A DNA stretch of 64,000 nucleotides, taken from the NCBI GenBank assembly GCA_019459085.1, contig JAIBEW010000007.1, positions 1-64,000 on the forward strand, given 5' to 3'. This stretch comes from Kaistella sp. (GTDB lineage Bacteria > Bacteroidota > Bacteroidia > Flavobacteriales > Weeksellaceae). The translations under genes were made by a program, and so were the position numbers. Position 1 is the stretch's first letter. Each line of letters starts with the position of its first letter. The notes beneath the pieces were generated by a model, which saw nothing but the letters and a program-made list of their open reading frames with translations, did not search any database and had not been told where the DNA came from. Of the stretch, positions 34,747 to 43,259 are shown in pieces.

Positions 34747-36073
34747 AAAAAGTCTGATATAACAGATAGGCATTTAAGATGATAATAATGGCCGAGATGA
34801 TCCAGACGGTAATCTTTAGCCACGGTCTGTTTACAAATTCGCCCATTTTCAGTTTGGAACCGGTAAACATCACAAGAGGTACCACCGCAAAACTCAGCTG
34901 CATTGAAAGGATGACCTGGCTTAATACCAGCAGATCTGTTGTTCCCTGTTCGCCGTAAATAATGGTGACAATCAGGGCGGGAATTACGGCGATCAGCCGA
35001 GTAATCAGTCTTCGCAGCCACGGCTTTAAGCGGATATTCAGAAATCCTTCCATCACAATCTGTCCGGCGAGTGTTCCTGTTAAAGTAGAATTCTGGCCGG
35101 ATGCAAGAAGGGCTACCGCAAAGAAAATACTGGCAAAAGTGGTTCCCAGAAGCGGAGTAAGCATTTCGTGGGCATCGTGTATGTCAGCAACGTCTGTATT
35201 TCCCGACGTGTGGAAAGTTGCGGCGGCAACAATCAAGATTGCTGCGTTGATGAAGAATGCTAGTAATAGAGCGACCGTACTGTCGATCGTAGCGAATTTG
35301 ATGGCTTCTTTTTTACCTTCGCGGTTGCGTTCATAATTCCTGGTCTGTACAATGCTGCTGTGAAGATAGAGGTTGTGCGGCATCACCGTAGCCCCCAATA
35401 TCCCAATTGCGATGTAAAGCATGGATGGATTCGTAATCACTTCTTTCTGCGGAACCAGTCCGCTTAATATCGGGAAAATATCGGGTCTGCTCAGAATGAT
35501 TTCATAAGCAAAACATCCTAAAATAATAAAGATCAGGCCTGCAACAATGCTTTCAATTATCCTGAATCCTTTTGCCTGAAGGAATAAAATAAGAAAAACA
35601 TCAACAACGGTAATTACCACGCCCCAGGTAAGCGGAATTCCGAACAGTAAATTAAGGGCAATCGCCGAACCGAGAACTTCGGCCAGGTCACAGGCTGCAA
35701 TCGCAATTTCACAAAAAACCCATAAAATAAAGTTGGTAGTAGGGTTAAAATGATCGCGGCATGCCTGCGCCAGATCTCTTTCTGCCACAATGCCCAGTTT
35801 GAGCGATAAATGCTGCAGAATCATGGCAAAAAGATTGGAGATTAAAATCACCGATAGCAGCGTATAACCAAACTGCGCACCTCCAGCAATGTCCGTTGCC
35901 CAGTTTCCCGGATCCATGTAGCCAACGGCAATCATAAGACCCGGACCTGCAAAAGCCATTAATTTTTTCCAGAAACCGGCATCTTTCGGAATGTTTATAC
36001 TTGAAAAAACTTCGGGTAACGATTTTGAAGTCCGTTCTTTTTTCCAGGCTTGTGAAGGTAATTTTTCTGCCAA
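34736..36073 (-). CDS. mntH: NRAMP family divalent metal transporter (MntH-like)
   Basis: This 445-aa proton-coupled importer of Mn(II)/Fe(II) at the inner membrane has eleven predicted transmembrane helices. The TM1 metal-binding motif is VGYMDPGNWATDIAGGAQFG near residue 51 (D-P-G-N). TM6 shows GATVMPHNLYLHSSIVQTRN near residue 225, with the M-P-H motif; both sites are intact. The start is TTG: an in-frame TAA lies just upstream and the next Met is deep in TM1. The operator palindrome ends 9 nt before the start. Its 3' end overlaps the thioredoxin-fold gene on the other strand by 11 nt. Confidence 0.92.
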   Translation of the reverse strand: MAEKLPSQAWKKERTSKSLPEVFSSINIPKDAGFWKKLMAFAGPGLMIAVGYMDPGNWATDIAGGAQFGYTLLSVILISNLFAMILQHLSLKLGIVAERDLAQACRDHFNPTTNFILWVFCEIAIAACDLAEVLGSAIALNLLFGIPLTWGVVITVVDVFLILFLQAKGFRIIESIVAGLIFIILGCFAYEIILSRPDIFPILSGLVPQKEVITNPSMLYIAIGILGATVMPHNLYLHSSIVQTRNYERNREGKKEAIKFATIDSTVALLLAFFINAAILIVAAATFHTSGNTDVADIHDAHEMLTPLLGTTFASIFFAVALLASGQNSTLTGTLAGQIVMEGFLNIRLKPWLRRLITRLIAVIPALIVTIIYGEQGTTDLLVLSQVILSMQLSFAVVPLVMFTGSKLKMGEFVNRPWLKITVWIISAIIIILNAYLLYQTFFMA

Positions 36074-36081
36074 AATTTAGA

Positions 36082-36101
36082 TTGTTAGATTAATCTAACA
36101 A
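36082..36101 (-). promoter_or_regulatory. 20-bp perfect operator palindrome upstream of mntH
   Basis: TTGTTAGATTAATCTAACAA is fully self-complementary and ends 9 nt before the mntH start codon. It differs from the palindrome at 32086-32105 at two central bases. Location at the promoter/start suggests repression by a DtxR/MntR-family metalloregulator, which is not encoded in this window. Confidence 0.7.
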
Positions 36102-36143
36102 ATGTAGATAAATATCTCTAATGCGCAAATAATAAACAAAAAA

Positions 36144-36165
36144 AAATCCCGGAATTCCGGGATTT
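36144..36165 (-). terminator. Terminator after the OmpA/DUF937 gene
   Basis: AAATCCCGGAATTCCGGGATTT is a 22-bp perfect palindrome 20 nt beyond the gene stop, followed by T-rich sequence on the minus strand. It is the third copy of the AAATCCCGG-type stem. Confidence 0.8.
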
Positions 36166-36184
36166 AGATTATTTAAAAGGAGGA

Positions 36185-37465
36185 TTATTTTGCAAATCTC
36201 ACTGCCATTTTTCTGTCGGCAGCTCTCTCAGCATCAGAAGCATCGGCTGCAACGGTTGCGAATTCGCTTCCGTAACCTTCAGCGCCCATAATCTGAGCCC
36301 CTACTCCTAATTCAGAAAGTTTAGCTTTGAGGAAATTAGCTCTTTCCTGAGACAGTTTTTTGTTCGCAGCTGCATCGCCTGTTTTATCAGTATAGCCACC
36401 GATCTTAATTTTTGTGTCCGGATAAGCCTTTAAAATCGCCGCCAGATTTTGAAGCTGACCTTCAGAACCCGCTTCCAATTCAGATGCAGAATTCATTTTG
36501 AAGTTTACATTGTCGAAACTGTACCAATTCTCCTTAAGGGCAGCATCATCGTCAGCATTTTTGTATCCGTCATTTTTGAGGAAAGCAATCATGCCGGCTT
36601 CCATACCGTTAGCATAACCTCTAACAGCAGTGCCGTTTAGATCAATATCCGTCATTTCTCTCTCAGTGATATTGGCTGAATCACCCATCACTGTGGATGA
36701 ATCTGATACTACTGCAGTTGAATCGGTGATTGAAGTGGTTGTTTGTGTGTTTTTTTTATCACACTGTTTCCATAAAAACCATGCAGCCAATATCAGCAAA
36801 AGTACAGGAAGAAGCCATTTCCAGATCGACCCGCTGTTTTCTTCTGGTTTGTCAACGTTTACGTGTGTATTTCCGCCTCTGCTTACTTCAACTTTAGGTT
36901 CATCATAAGAAGTTACGGTCACTTTTTCTTTTTCGAAAGGTTGATCAGCATCCGTCATGCTTCCTAATCCAAGAGAAGTTAAAGAAAGACCTGCCGGTAA
37001 AAGCGCAGATACAACGCCTTTCTGTTCTTCCAGTAAATTTGAAAGAGATGATCTGTCTAAATTATTATCAGCAGCATATTTTCCCAATGATCCTAGAGCA
37101 GCGCCTGTAACCATGTTCAACAATGAACCTGCGGTTGAATTGCTTACTCCGGCAAAACCGGAAACTTCGTTGACGAGTCCGTTTGTTTTATCTCCGAAAA
37201 TTGCGGAAACAACAGACGAAATCAGAGAATCTCCTGATGAATTGCCGAGTAAATTTCCCAACATTCCGCTGGACTTTGCACTCATCACAGAGTCAACAAC
37301 TACGGGGTTGTTGGAATTATTTGCCATTCCGCCTACAACAGCAGGAAGCAAAGCGCTGATCGCTTTTGATATTCCGGATTCACTTTCTCCATATTGCGCT
37401 GCAGCCTGTGATACTAAAGCCGGACCCAATTGTCCCTTAATAAGATCGATAACATTTAATGACAT
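36185..37465 (-). CDS. DUF937 and OmpA-domain membrane protein
   Basis: This is a 426-aa protein. Residues about 1-150 form a DUF937 helical domain (LIKGQLGPALVSQAAAQYGE and ISALLPAVVGGMANNSNNP). A transmembrane helix WKWLLPVLLLILAAWFLWKQ near residue 210 follows, then a Thr/Ser-rich linker and a C-terminal OmpA-like domain with IKIGGYTDKTGDAAANKKLS and the peptidoglycan-binding Asp/Arg signature near residue 350-390. There is no classical signal peptide; the DUF937 part is probably cytoplasmic. It could bridge the cytoplasm and cell wall. The function of DUF937 is unknown. Separate from proS by 113 nt. Confidence 0.82.
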   Translation of the reverse strand: MSLNVIDLIKGQLGPALVSQAAAQYGESESGISKAISALLPAVVGGMANNSNNPVVVDSVMSAKSSGMLGNLLGNSSGDSLISSVVSAIFGDKTNGLVNEVSGFAGVSNSTAGSLLNMVTGAALGSLGKYAADNNLDRSSLSNLLEEQKGVVSALLPAGLSLTSLGLGSMTDADQPFEKEKVTVTSYDEPKVEVSRGGNTHVNVDKPEENSGSIWKWLLPVLLLILAAWFLWKQCDKKNTQTTTSITDSTAVVSDSSTVMGDSANITEREMTDIDLNGTAVRGYANGMEAGMIAFLKNDGYKNADDDAALKENWYSFDNVNFKMNSASELEAGSEGQLQNLAAILKAYPDTKIKIGGYTDKTGDAAANKKLSQERANFLKAKLSELGVGAQIMGAEGYGSEFATVAADASDAERAADRKMAVRFAK

Positions 37466-37578
37466 AATAGTTTAGTTTTAGAATTAATGTAGTTTCGGAT
37501 ATACAAAATTTAATCCAAAACCATAATTTAATGCTAATATTATTGAAAATTAACTTAAATTAAGAATATGTTATATTA

Positions 37579-39054
37579 TTAATAAGCTTTTGCGAAGATT
37601 ACACGCTGTTTTGAAATTTTACCTGAAATTAAAGACACCCCTTCTTCCATTTCATTATCGAGCGGAATGCAACGGATTGTTGCTTTTGTTTCGTTTTTAA
37701 TCTGCTCCTCTTCTTCCGCAGTTCCGTCCCAATGGGCAGAAATAAACCCGCCTTTCTCTTCAAGAATTTTTTTGAACTCCTCATAAGAATCCACTTTGGT
37801 AATATGGGATTCCCTAAAATCCAGAGCTTTTTGATAAATATCTTTCTGAATCGTTTTCAGCAATTCCTCAATATGATTTTCAATATTTTCAAGTGAATGG
37901 GTTTCTTTTGTCAGATTATCTCTTCGGGCAATTTCCACGGTTTTGTTTTCAAGATCTCTTGCACCCATCGCGATTCGGATCGGCACCCCTTTCAGTTCAT
38001 ATTCTGCAAATTTCCAACCAGGTTTGTATTCCGAACGGTTATCATATTTCACCGATATGCCTTTTTCCTTCAGTTTTTTCTGTATTTCCAAGGCCACTTC
38101 ATCAATCTGCTGCAACTGTTCTTCGCCTTTAAAAATCGGAACGATCACGACCTGAATTGGAGCCAGTGTTGGTGGCAGAACCAGCCCGAAATCATCAGAA
38201 TGCGTCATAATCAATGCGCCCATCAATCGGGTAGATGTTCCCCACGAGGTTCCCCATGCATGTTCAATTTTACCTTCGCGATTCGTGAATTTCACATCGA
38301 ATGCTTTTCCGAAATTCTGTCCTAAAAAGTGTGAAGTTCCGGCCTGAAGTGCTTTTCCGTCCTGCATAAGTGCTTCAATACAATATGTTTCATCAGCACC
38401 GGCAAATCTTTCAGATTCTGTTTTGATCCCGCGGATGACCGGCATCGCCATGAAATTTTCTGCAAAGTCCGCATACACGTCAAGCATTTTTTCGGTTTCT
38501 TCCACCGCTTCCACTTTGGTTGCATGTGCGGTATGTCCTTCCTGCCACAAAAATTCCGCAGTTCGTAAAAACAGACGCGTTCTCATTTCCCAACGGACAA
38601 CGTTGGCCCACTGATTGATAAGAATTGGCAAATCGCGATAAGACTGAATCCAGTTTTTATAGGTATTCCAAATGATGGCTTCTGAAGTTGGGCGGACAAT
38701 AAGTTCTTCTTCGAGTTTCGCTTCAGGGTCAACAATCAGTTTTTTAGGATTATCGGGGTCAGTTTTTAAACGGTAATGCGTTACAACAGCACATTCTTTA
38801 GCAAAACCTTCGGCATTTTTTTCTTCTGCTTCAAATAAACTTTTTGGAATAAAGATGGGAAAATAGGCGTTTTCATGACCTGTTTCCTTGAATTTTTTAT
38901 CCATTTCATCACGCATCTTTTCCCAGATTGCATAACCGTAAGGTTTGATCACCATGCAACCGCGAACGCCGGAATTTTCCGCCAGATCAGCTTTAGTCAC
39001 CAGTTCATTGTACCATTTACTGTAGTCTTCGGCTCTTGAAGTAAGTTTTGCCAT
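37579..39054 (-). CDS. proS: Prolyl-tRNA synthetase (short archaeal/eukaryotic type)
   Basis: Charges tRNA-Pro. The 491-aa length, without the bacterial editing insertion, and the C-terminal [20 protein letters not shown] zinc-binding-like domain place it in the archaeal/eukaryotic-type group. Motif 2 is [20 protein letters not shown] near residue 150. Motif 3 is [20 protein letters not shown] near residue 283. The anticodon-binding domain follows near residue 300. The C-terminal tail ends in a tyrosine ([10 protein letters not shown]), another mark of this type. It is divergent from the Gly/Tyr-rich lipoprotein gene. Confidence 0.95.
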   Translation of the reverse strand: MAKLTSRAEDYSKWYNELVTKADLAENSGVRGCMVIKPYGYAIWEKMRDEMDKKFKETGHENAYFPIFIPKSLFEAEEKNAEGFAKECAVVTHYRLKTDPDNPKKLIVDPEAKLEEELIVRPTSEAIIWNTYKNWIQSYRDLPILINQWANVVRWEMRTRLFLRTAEFLWQEGHTAHATKVEAVEETEKMLDVYADFAENFMAMPVIRGIKTESERFAGADETYCIEALMQDGKALQAGTSHFLGQNFGKAFDVKFTNREGKIEHAWGTSWGTSTRLMGALIMTHSDDFGLVLPPTLAPIQVVIVPIFKGEEQLQQIDEVALEIQKKLKEKGISVKYDNRSEYKPGWKFAEYELKGVPIRIAMGARDLENKTVEIARRDNLTKETHSLENIENHIEELLKTIQKDIYQKALDFRESHITKVDSYEEFKKILEEKGGFISAHWDGTAEEEEQIKNETKATIRCIPLDNEMEEGVSLISGKISKQRVIFAKAY

Positions 39055-39144
39055 TTATTTTTATCTTTGATTTAACTTTTTATTGATACTTTTATCTAAT
39101 GTAAAAGTGTATTTTTACCCAAATCATTACCTTGTAAAATGGTA

Positions 39145-39152
39145 TAATTTTG
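39145..39152 (+). promoter_or_regulatory. -7 box for Gly/Tyr-rich lipoprotein gene
   Basis: TAATTTTG is an exact TAnnTTTG, 44 nt before the ATG, in the divergent region shared with proS. The -33 element is unclear. Confidence 0.4.
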
Positions 39153-39196
39153 GTACGGAGTGCAAATATAAATCAAATTAAACTTTTCACCTTATC

Positions 39197-40135
39197 ATGA
39201 AAAAATTTACATATAAAAATTTAGTTGATATCCTTAAAACCAAGAGTGTTTTAATGGTCGCAGGTTCTTTACTGTTAGTGTCCTGCGGAACGCAGATGGG
39301 CGGTTATACAGAAACCGATGGTGTCTATTATGATCCCAATAAAGATACAATTCCTGAAGGCGTCATTACAAATGAAATGAACCGGGTGGGAAATGACTAT
39401 GTTTATGAAGACTATCAAACACAAAATGATTATAATGATGTTGTAAATTCAGATTGGGGCTTATATTCCGGTACTGATTATAATTATTATAACGACAGCT
39501 GGAACTATCCTTTTGGATTTGGTTATTCACCATGGGGCTGGAATGCAGGTTTCGGAATGGGATTTGGATGGGGTTCGCCGTGGGGCGGATTCGGATACAA
39601 CCCTTACTGGGATTTTGGATTCAATCCTTATTATGGGTTCGGATATGGTTCTTATTGGGGATATTACGGATATAACCCATATTTTGGGTACAACCCGTAC
39701 TACGGATACGGTTACACTTCCCCTTTCAGATATAAAAGAAGCGGTGCAGACGGCAGAATCGGTAACAGTTTCGGACCTAGCGGCTTGAACAGACAGGGTT
39801 CTAATTCAGGATTCAGAAGTCAGGGAACTTTGAGAAATTCTAACAGCGTAACGCCAGGGTTCAGAAGTCCGCAAACTTCAGGATTCAGAAATCAACAGAA
39901 CTCTACTTCATCGCCACGTTTTAACAACCCAAGACCAGTTAACCCAAATACTGTTCCGAGACAAAGTACACCAAGATACAGAGCGCCACAAAGAACGCCA
40001 AGTTATGATACCACACCGAGATCAAACGACAGTGGTGGTTTCAGATCGGGCGGTGACCGTTCTGGTAGTTTTAACAATTCATCTTCAGGCGGAAGATCAA
40101 GTTCTTCCGGCACACGATCAGGCGGATTCAGATAA
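39197..40135 (+). CDS. Gly/Tyr/Trp-rich low-complexity lipoprotein
   Basis: This is a 312-aa protein. SVLMVAGSLLLVSCGTQ ends in lipobox LVSC, so Cys30 should be lipidated and the protein attached to the outer membrane. Residues about 95-180 are a run of aromatic-glycine repeats (GWNAGFGMGFGWGSPWGGFG, then NPYY/GYG units). Residues 185-312 are rich in Ser, Arg, Gly and Pro (SGFR repeats, RSGGFR end). Neither part should fold as a globular domain. Sticky, phase-separating or surface-coating behaviour is inferred from composition. Followed after 19 nt by a FadL-like barrel gene, with which it may be co-transcribed. Confidence 0.7.
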   Translation: MKKFTYKNLVDILKTKSVLMVAGSLLLVSCGTQMGGYTETDGVYYDPNKDTIPEGVITNEMNRVGNDYVYEDYQTQNDYNDVVNSDWGLYSGTDYNYYNDSWNYPFGFGYSPWGWNAGFGMGFGWGSPWGGFGYNPYWDFGFNPYYGFGYGSYWGYYGYNPYFGYNPYYGYGYTSPFRYKRSGADGRIGNSFGPSGLNRQGSNSGFRSQGTLRNSNSVTPGFRSPQTSGFRNQQNSTSSPRFNNPRPVNPNTVPRQSTPRYRAPQRTPSYDTTPRSNDSGGFRSGGDRSGSFNNSSSGGRSSSSGTRSGGFR

Positions 40136-40154
40136 CTAATTACCCATATATCAT

Positions 40155-41582
40155 ATGTTAAAAAAATCATTTACCGTAATGAGCGTTGCTGCTGTTTTTT
40201 TTGCCAGCGCTCAAAATGTGTCAACAGTTAAAAATTCAGTTGATATTTATTCGAACGCAGCATTTTTCGGTTCTGCAAAATATAATGCAATGGCAGGTTC
40301 AACAGGAGCTTTGGGCGGGGATGGAAACTCTCTTCTTAATAATCCGGCCGGTTTGGGTGTTGCCATTTCTAGCGATATTTCCGGAACTCTTTCGGTTCAG
40401 AATAATAAAAATGTGAGTTCCCTTAATGGATCATCAATAGATTACACCATCAACACAGCCGATATCGGTAATGTAAACGGCGTTGCTGCGTTTCAGTTGA
40501 TGACGGAAAGTCCATGGAAATTTGTGAATATCGGAATGAGTTATTCCAATCAGACCATTGAAGATTATGTGGAAACTCCCGGAAACTCAAATATCATCAT
40601 TCAAAAAGCGCTTGTAGATGCAGGTGGGAATGATGTTACCGGAAACCTTTCCTATTTGGGACACGCCTACAACCGTTTCGGAAATCAATCTAAAATGAGC
40701 GTTGGAGTAGGTGCGAATTATGCCAATTTCCTTTACTTAGGAGCCGGTCTTAATTTTCATTATGCGCAGATCGAACAGTATGATACGGCAAGATTCGGAC
40801 TTGATCTGGACAACACCGTAAGTACCTACGACAAACAATACACTCCGTTTACGGAAGAATCAGGTGGTTTTTCAGCAACATTTGGGGTCATCGGAAAAGT
40901 CAACAACCAGTTCCGACTGGGTGCGGCTTTGGAAACACCAACCTGGTGGAGTATTCAAAGGTTTTATAATGAGAATTATGTTGATAATTCTGGATTCATT
41001 TCTTATGAAACTTTAGAAGAATCCAGAAATTTCAGTTCACCTTTAAAGGCCAACCTTAGTGCTTCTTTCGTACCGAACAAGAATTTTTCACTGAATGTGG
41101 ATTACAGTCTGGGTTTAACAAAACCACGATACCGAGTGGAAGGTGCTGCTGAAAGCGAACTGAACGATTTTTTCGACGACAATTATAAAAATTTATCAGA
41201 AGTTAAGTTCGGAGCAGAGTACCGGGTGAAAGCCCTTAGATTCAGAGGCGGATATTCATTCGCGACCAATCCGTTTGATGCCGTTTCAATAAGTTCTTAT
41301 TCGAACACCGGTGTTGAAGGAAACACTTCTTACGACCAGCTTTTCACAGGAAAAAGAAATACTCTTGGACTGGGAATCGGATATGCATTTACCTCTCTGT
41401 TTATTGATGCAGCTTTCCAGAATACCGTTTCGGAATACAGCAATCCTTTTTTAAGAGGGTCAGAAGAGTTCGGGACAGGATATTATTCGGCGGATTTTGA
41501 TGTGAATTCAAATTCATCGGTTGTCTCTCAGGTAAAGAATACAAGAAACAATTTCTTTCTTACTGTAGGCTGGAAATTTTAA
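40155..41582 (+). CDS. FadL/OmpP1-type outer-membrane barrel protein
   Basis: This 475-aa exported protein has a signal peptide FTVMSVAAVFFASA. FGSAKYNAMAGSTGALGGDG and LLNNPAGLGVA near residues 40-70 match the Bacteroidota branch of the FadL/TodX porin family, whose N-terminal hatch carries the NPAG motif. The rest alternates short aromatic strands (for example FGAEYRVKALRFRGGYSF) and ends in LTVGWKF, a typical barrel terminus. Relatives import hydrophobic molecules such as fatty acids or aromatics; the cargo is not known. 19 nt downstream of the low-complexity lipoprotein gene and likely in its operon. Confidence 0.8.
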   Translation: MLKKSFTVMSVAAVFFASAQNVSTVKNSVDIYSNAAFFGSAKYNAMAGSTGALGGDGNSLLNNPAGLGVAISSDISGTLSVQNNKNVSSLNGSSIDYTINTADIGNVNGVAAFQLMTESPWKFVNIGMSYSNQTIEDYVETPGNSNIIIQKALVDAGGNDVTGNLSYLGHAYNRFGNQSKMSVGVGANYANFLYLGAGLNFHYAQIEQYDTARFGLDLDNTVSTYDKQYTPFTEESGGFSATFGVIGKVNNQFRLGAALETPTWWSIQRFYNENYVDNSGFISYETLEESRNFSSPLKANLSASFVPNKNFSLNVDYSLGLTKPRYRVEGAAESELNDFFDDNYKNLSEVKFGAEYRVKALRFRGGYSFATNPFDAVSISSYSNTGVEGNTSYDQLFTGKRNTLGLGIGYAFTSLFIDAAFQNTVSEYSNPFLRGSEEFGTGYYSADFDVNSNSSVVSQVKNTRNNFFLTVGWKF

Positions 41583-41603
41583 GTTTTTAGATCACTACAA
41601 ATC

Positions 41604-41631
41604 AAAGACTCCGGAGAAATCCGGAGTCTTT
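41604..41631. terminator. Bidirectional terminator with GAAA tetraloop
   Basis: AAAGACTCCGGA-GAAA-TCCGGAGTCTTT is a 12-bp perfect stem closed by a GNRA tetraloop, followed by T-rich sequence. It lies between the convergent FadL-like and ZIP genes. Confidence 0.9.
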
Positions 41632-41636
41632 TTATT

Positions 41637-42332
41637 TTAATGTTGATGGAAAACATGACCCAGCATAGCCAGCAAAACACCTGCTACAACCAGCGCAATT
41701 TTTTTCCAGTCGATGTTGTGGTTTTTGTTGCTTTCGAAAATAATGACGGAGGAAATATGCAGAAAAATTCCGCCCACGATGGCGAGGAAATAAATCTTCA
41801 GATCAGGATTGAAATACCTGCCCAAAAGCAAACCAAGTGGCGAAGCCAGCGCGAAAATCGATATAATCAGCCACGAAGACGCTGAAAATTTTGAATCTTT
41901 AATCAAAAAAGCACCCAGAACAAAGGAAATCGGCAGGTTGTGAAACAGAATTCCCATTAAATAAGGGCTCAGAATTTCAGTTTCGTTGGCGAGCGGAATG
42001 CCTTCAAGAAAAGCATGAATGAACATTCCGAGCATCAATGCCACAGGAAGGATGTTTTTTTTATCCTGATGATGGTGGAAATGCCCGTGTTCGAAACCTT
42101 TTGTCAGGTTTTCAAGCAACATCTGAAGCAGCACCCCGCCAATAACCCAAAGTCCGATATTGCTGTGTTCTCCGCTGTTATAAACTTCCGGAAAAACTTC
42201 GTTCAGACAGATGGTGATGAGGAAACCCGCACTTAAAACAAGGAGATTTTTAGCGAATTTTTCTTTGTTACCAAACAGTTTGCCGAGATAAACTCCTGTT
42301 AAAACGCTTAATATAAGTAAAATGATAATCAT
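41637..42332 (-). CDS. ZIP family metal transporter
   Basis: This 231-aa importer of Zn(II) (possibly Fe/Mn) has eight predicted helices. The histidine-rich cytoplasmic loop EHGHFHHHQDKK lies near residue 82. The TM4 motif MFIHAFLEGIPLA near residue 107 and TM5 HNLPISFVLGAFL near residue 131 carry the binuclear metal-site residues (H-x-x-x-E-G and H-N-x-P). This is a full-length family member. It overlaps the downstream end of the methyltransferase gene by 4 nt (ATGA), so they are translationally coupled on the minus strand. No Zur-like operator was spotted upstream. Confidence 0.85.
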   Translation of the reverse strand: MIIILLILSVLTGVYLGKLFGNKEKFAKNLLVLSAGFLITICLNEVFPEVYNSGEHSNIGLWVIGGVLLQMLLENLTKGFEHGHFHHHQDKKNILPVALMLGMFIHAFLEGIPLANETEILSPYLMGILFHNLPISFVLGAFLIKDSKFSASSWLIISIFALASPLGLLLGRYFNPDLKIYFLAIVGGIFLHISSVIIFESNKNHNIDWKKIALVVAGVLLAMLGHVFHQH

Positions 42333-43105
42333 GATTCCGTGGTTTGTTTTTCTTCTTTTTTCCTGAAAACATTAATGCATCTTGGCGAAGTTTCCAGATC
42401 AAATTCAGCAAGATGATAATCACCGTATATTTTTACCCTTTCGAAGCCGAATTCTTCTGCATACTGCGCGATTTCCTCCAGGGTGTGCAGTTTTACTTTC
42501 TCAAAAAAATGATAATCCTTTCCCTGATCCTCAAAATTGATGTCTTTGATCACATACTGATCCTCAATTCTTTTTTTAAGATGGAAGTCGATGCCTCCTT
42601 TCGTATTCATGAATTCTGATTTCAGCGTATTTTTCACCCATTTTTCATTTAAAAAATCAAGGACGAAATAACCGTTATCTTTCAAAGCGTGATTTACGGA
42701 GTTAAAGACTTTAGCATCATCGCTTTTCTTTTCAAAATATCCGAAACTCGTGAAGAGATTGAAAACAGCATCCACTTTTTCACTGGAAATTTGAGGGAAA
42801 ATTTCATTCCTCATGTCGTGGACTTCGAATTTAAGAGAGTTCTCGTCATCACCGGAAGTTTCAAACTGCTTATTATGACTGATGCTTTCCCGGGAAAGAT
42901 CCAGACCCAAAACTTCGAAACCCATTTGATGAAGAAACACCGAATGCCTTCCTTTTCCACAGCCGAGATCAATAATTTTTGATTTTGCAGGGAGCTGTAA
43001 ATCTTTAATAAGCAGCGAAATAAAATTTTCTGCTTCAGCAAAATCCCGGTCTTTGTAAAGAATATGATAATAAGGGGTATCAAACCACGTTTCAAACCAT
43101 GCCAT
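42329..43105 (-). CDS. Class I SAM-dependent methyltransferase
   Basis: This 258-aa cytoplasmic protein starts at MAWFETWFDTPYYHILYKDR. The track start at 43150 is upstream of a -7 box and is rejected. Motif I, SKIIDLGCGKGRHSVFLHQM near residue 57, binds SAM, and motif II VLGLDLS follows. VDAVFNLFTSFGYFEKKSDD is motif IV, so it is a canonical Rossmann methyltransferase. The substrate is unknown; the general family acts on small molecules or proteins. It precedes the ZIP gene (ATGA overlap), a curious pairing. Nothing shows a metal-related role. Confidence 0.8.
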   Translation of the reverse strand: MAWFETWFDTPYYHILYKDRDFAEAENFISLLIKDLQLPAKSKIIDLGCGKGRHSVFLHQMGFEVLGLDLSRESISHNKQFETSGDDENSLKFEVHDMRNEIFPQISSEKVDAVFNLFTSFGYFEKKSDDAKVFNSVNHALKDNGYFVLDFLNEKWVKNTLKSEFMNTKGGIDFHLKKRIEDQYVIKDINFEDQGKDYHFFEKVKLHTLEEIAQYAEEFGFERVKIYGDYHLAEFDLETSPRCINVFRKKEEKQTTES

Positions 43106-43109
43106 TGTG

Positions 43110-43117
43110 CAAAAATA
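43110..43117 (-). promoter_or_regulatory. -7 box for the methyltransferase-ZIP operon
   Basis: The minus strand reads TATTTTTG, exact TAnnTTTG, ending 4 nt before the ATG at 43105. It supports the shorter start. Confidence 0.5.
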
Positions 43118-43136
43118 ACTAAATTTGCATTTGCTA

Positions 43137-43155
43137 AACCACAAAGTCACAAAGA
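43137..43155 (+). repeat. Dispersed repeat copy AACCACAAAGTCACAAAGA
   Basis: An exact 19-nt match to the minus strand of 3037-3055. The region continues to a CTTTGCGGTTT string at 43239-43250, so a longer element of about 115 nt may lie here between the divergent genes. It contains no ORF of interest. Confidence 0.6.
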
Positions 43156-43259
43156 TTTCCTCATCAACACGGTTCAGAAGGCTGAAAAGTTATGTTTTAC
43201 CTGTTGTTTTCCTTTAATATTAATCAGTGTCTTGGTCTTCTTTGCGGTTTAAAAATATT

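Noticed and set aside
43064-43252. 62-aa plus-strand ORF in the methyltransferase/RNA methyltransferase gap
   Set aside because: It covers the -7 box and the dispersed repeat; no coding signature or conserved motif.
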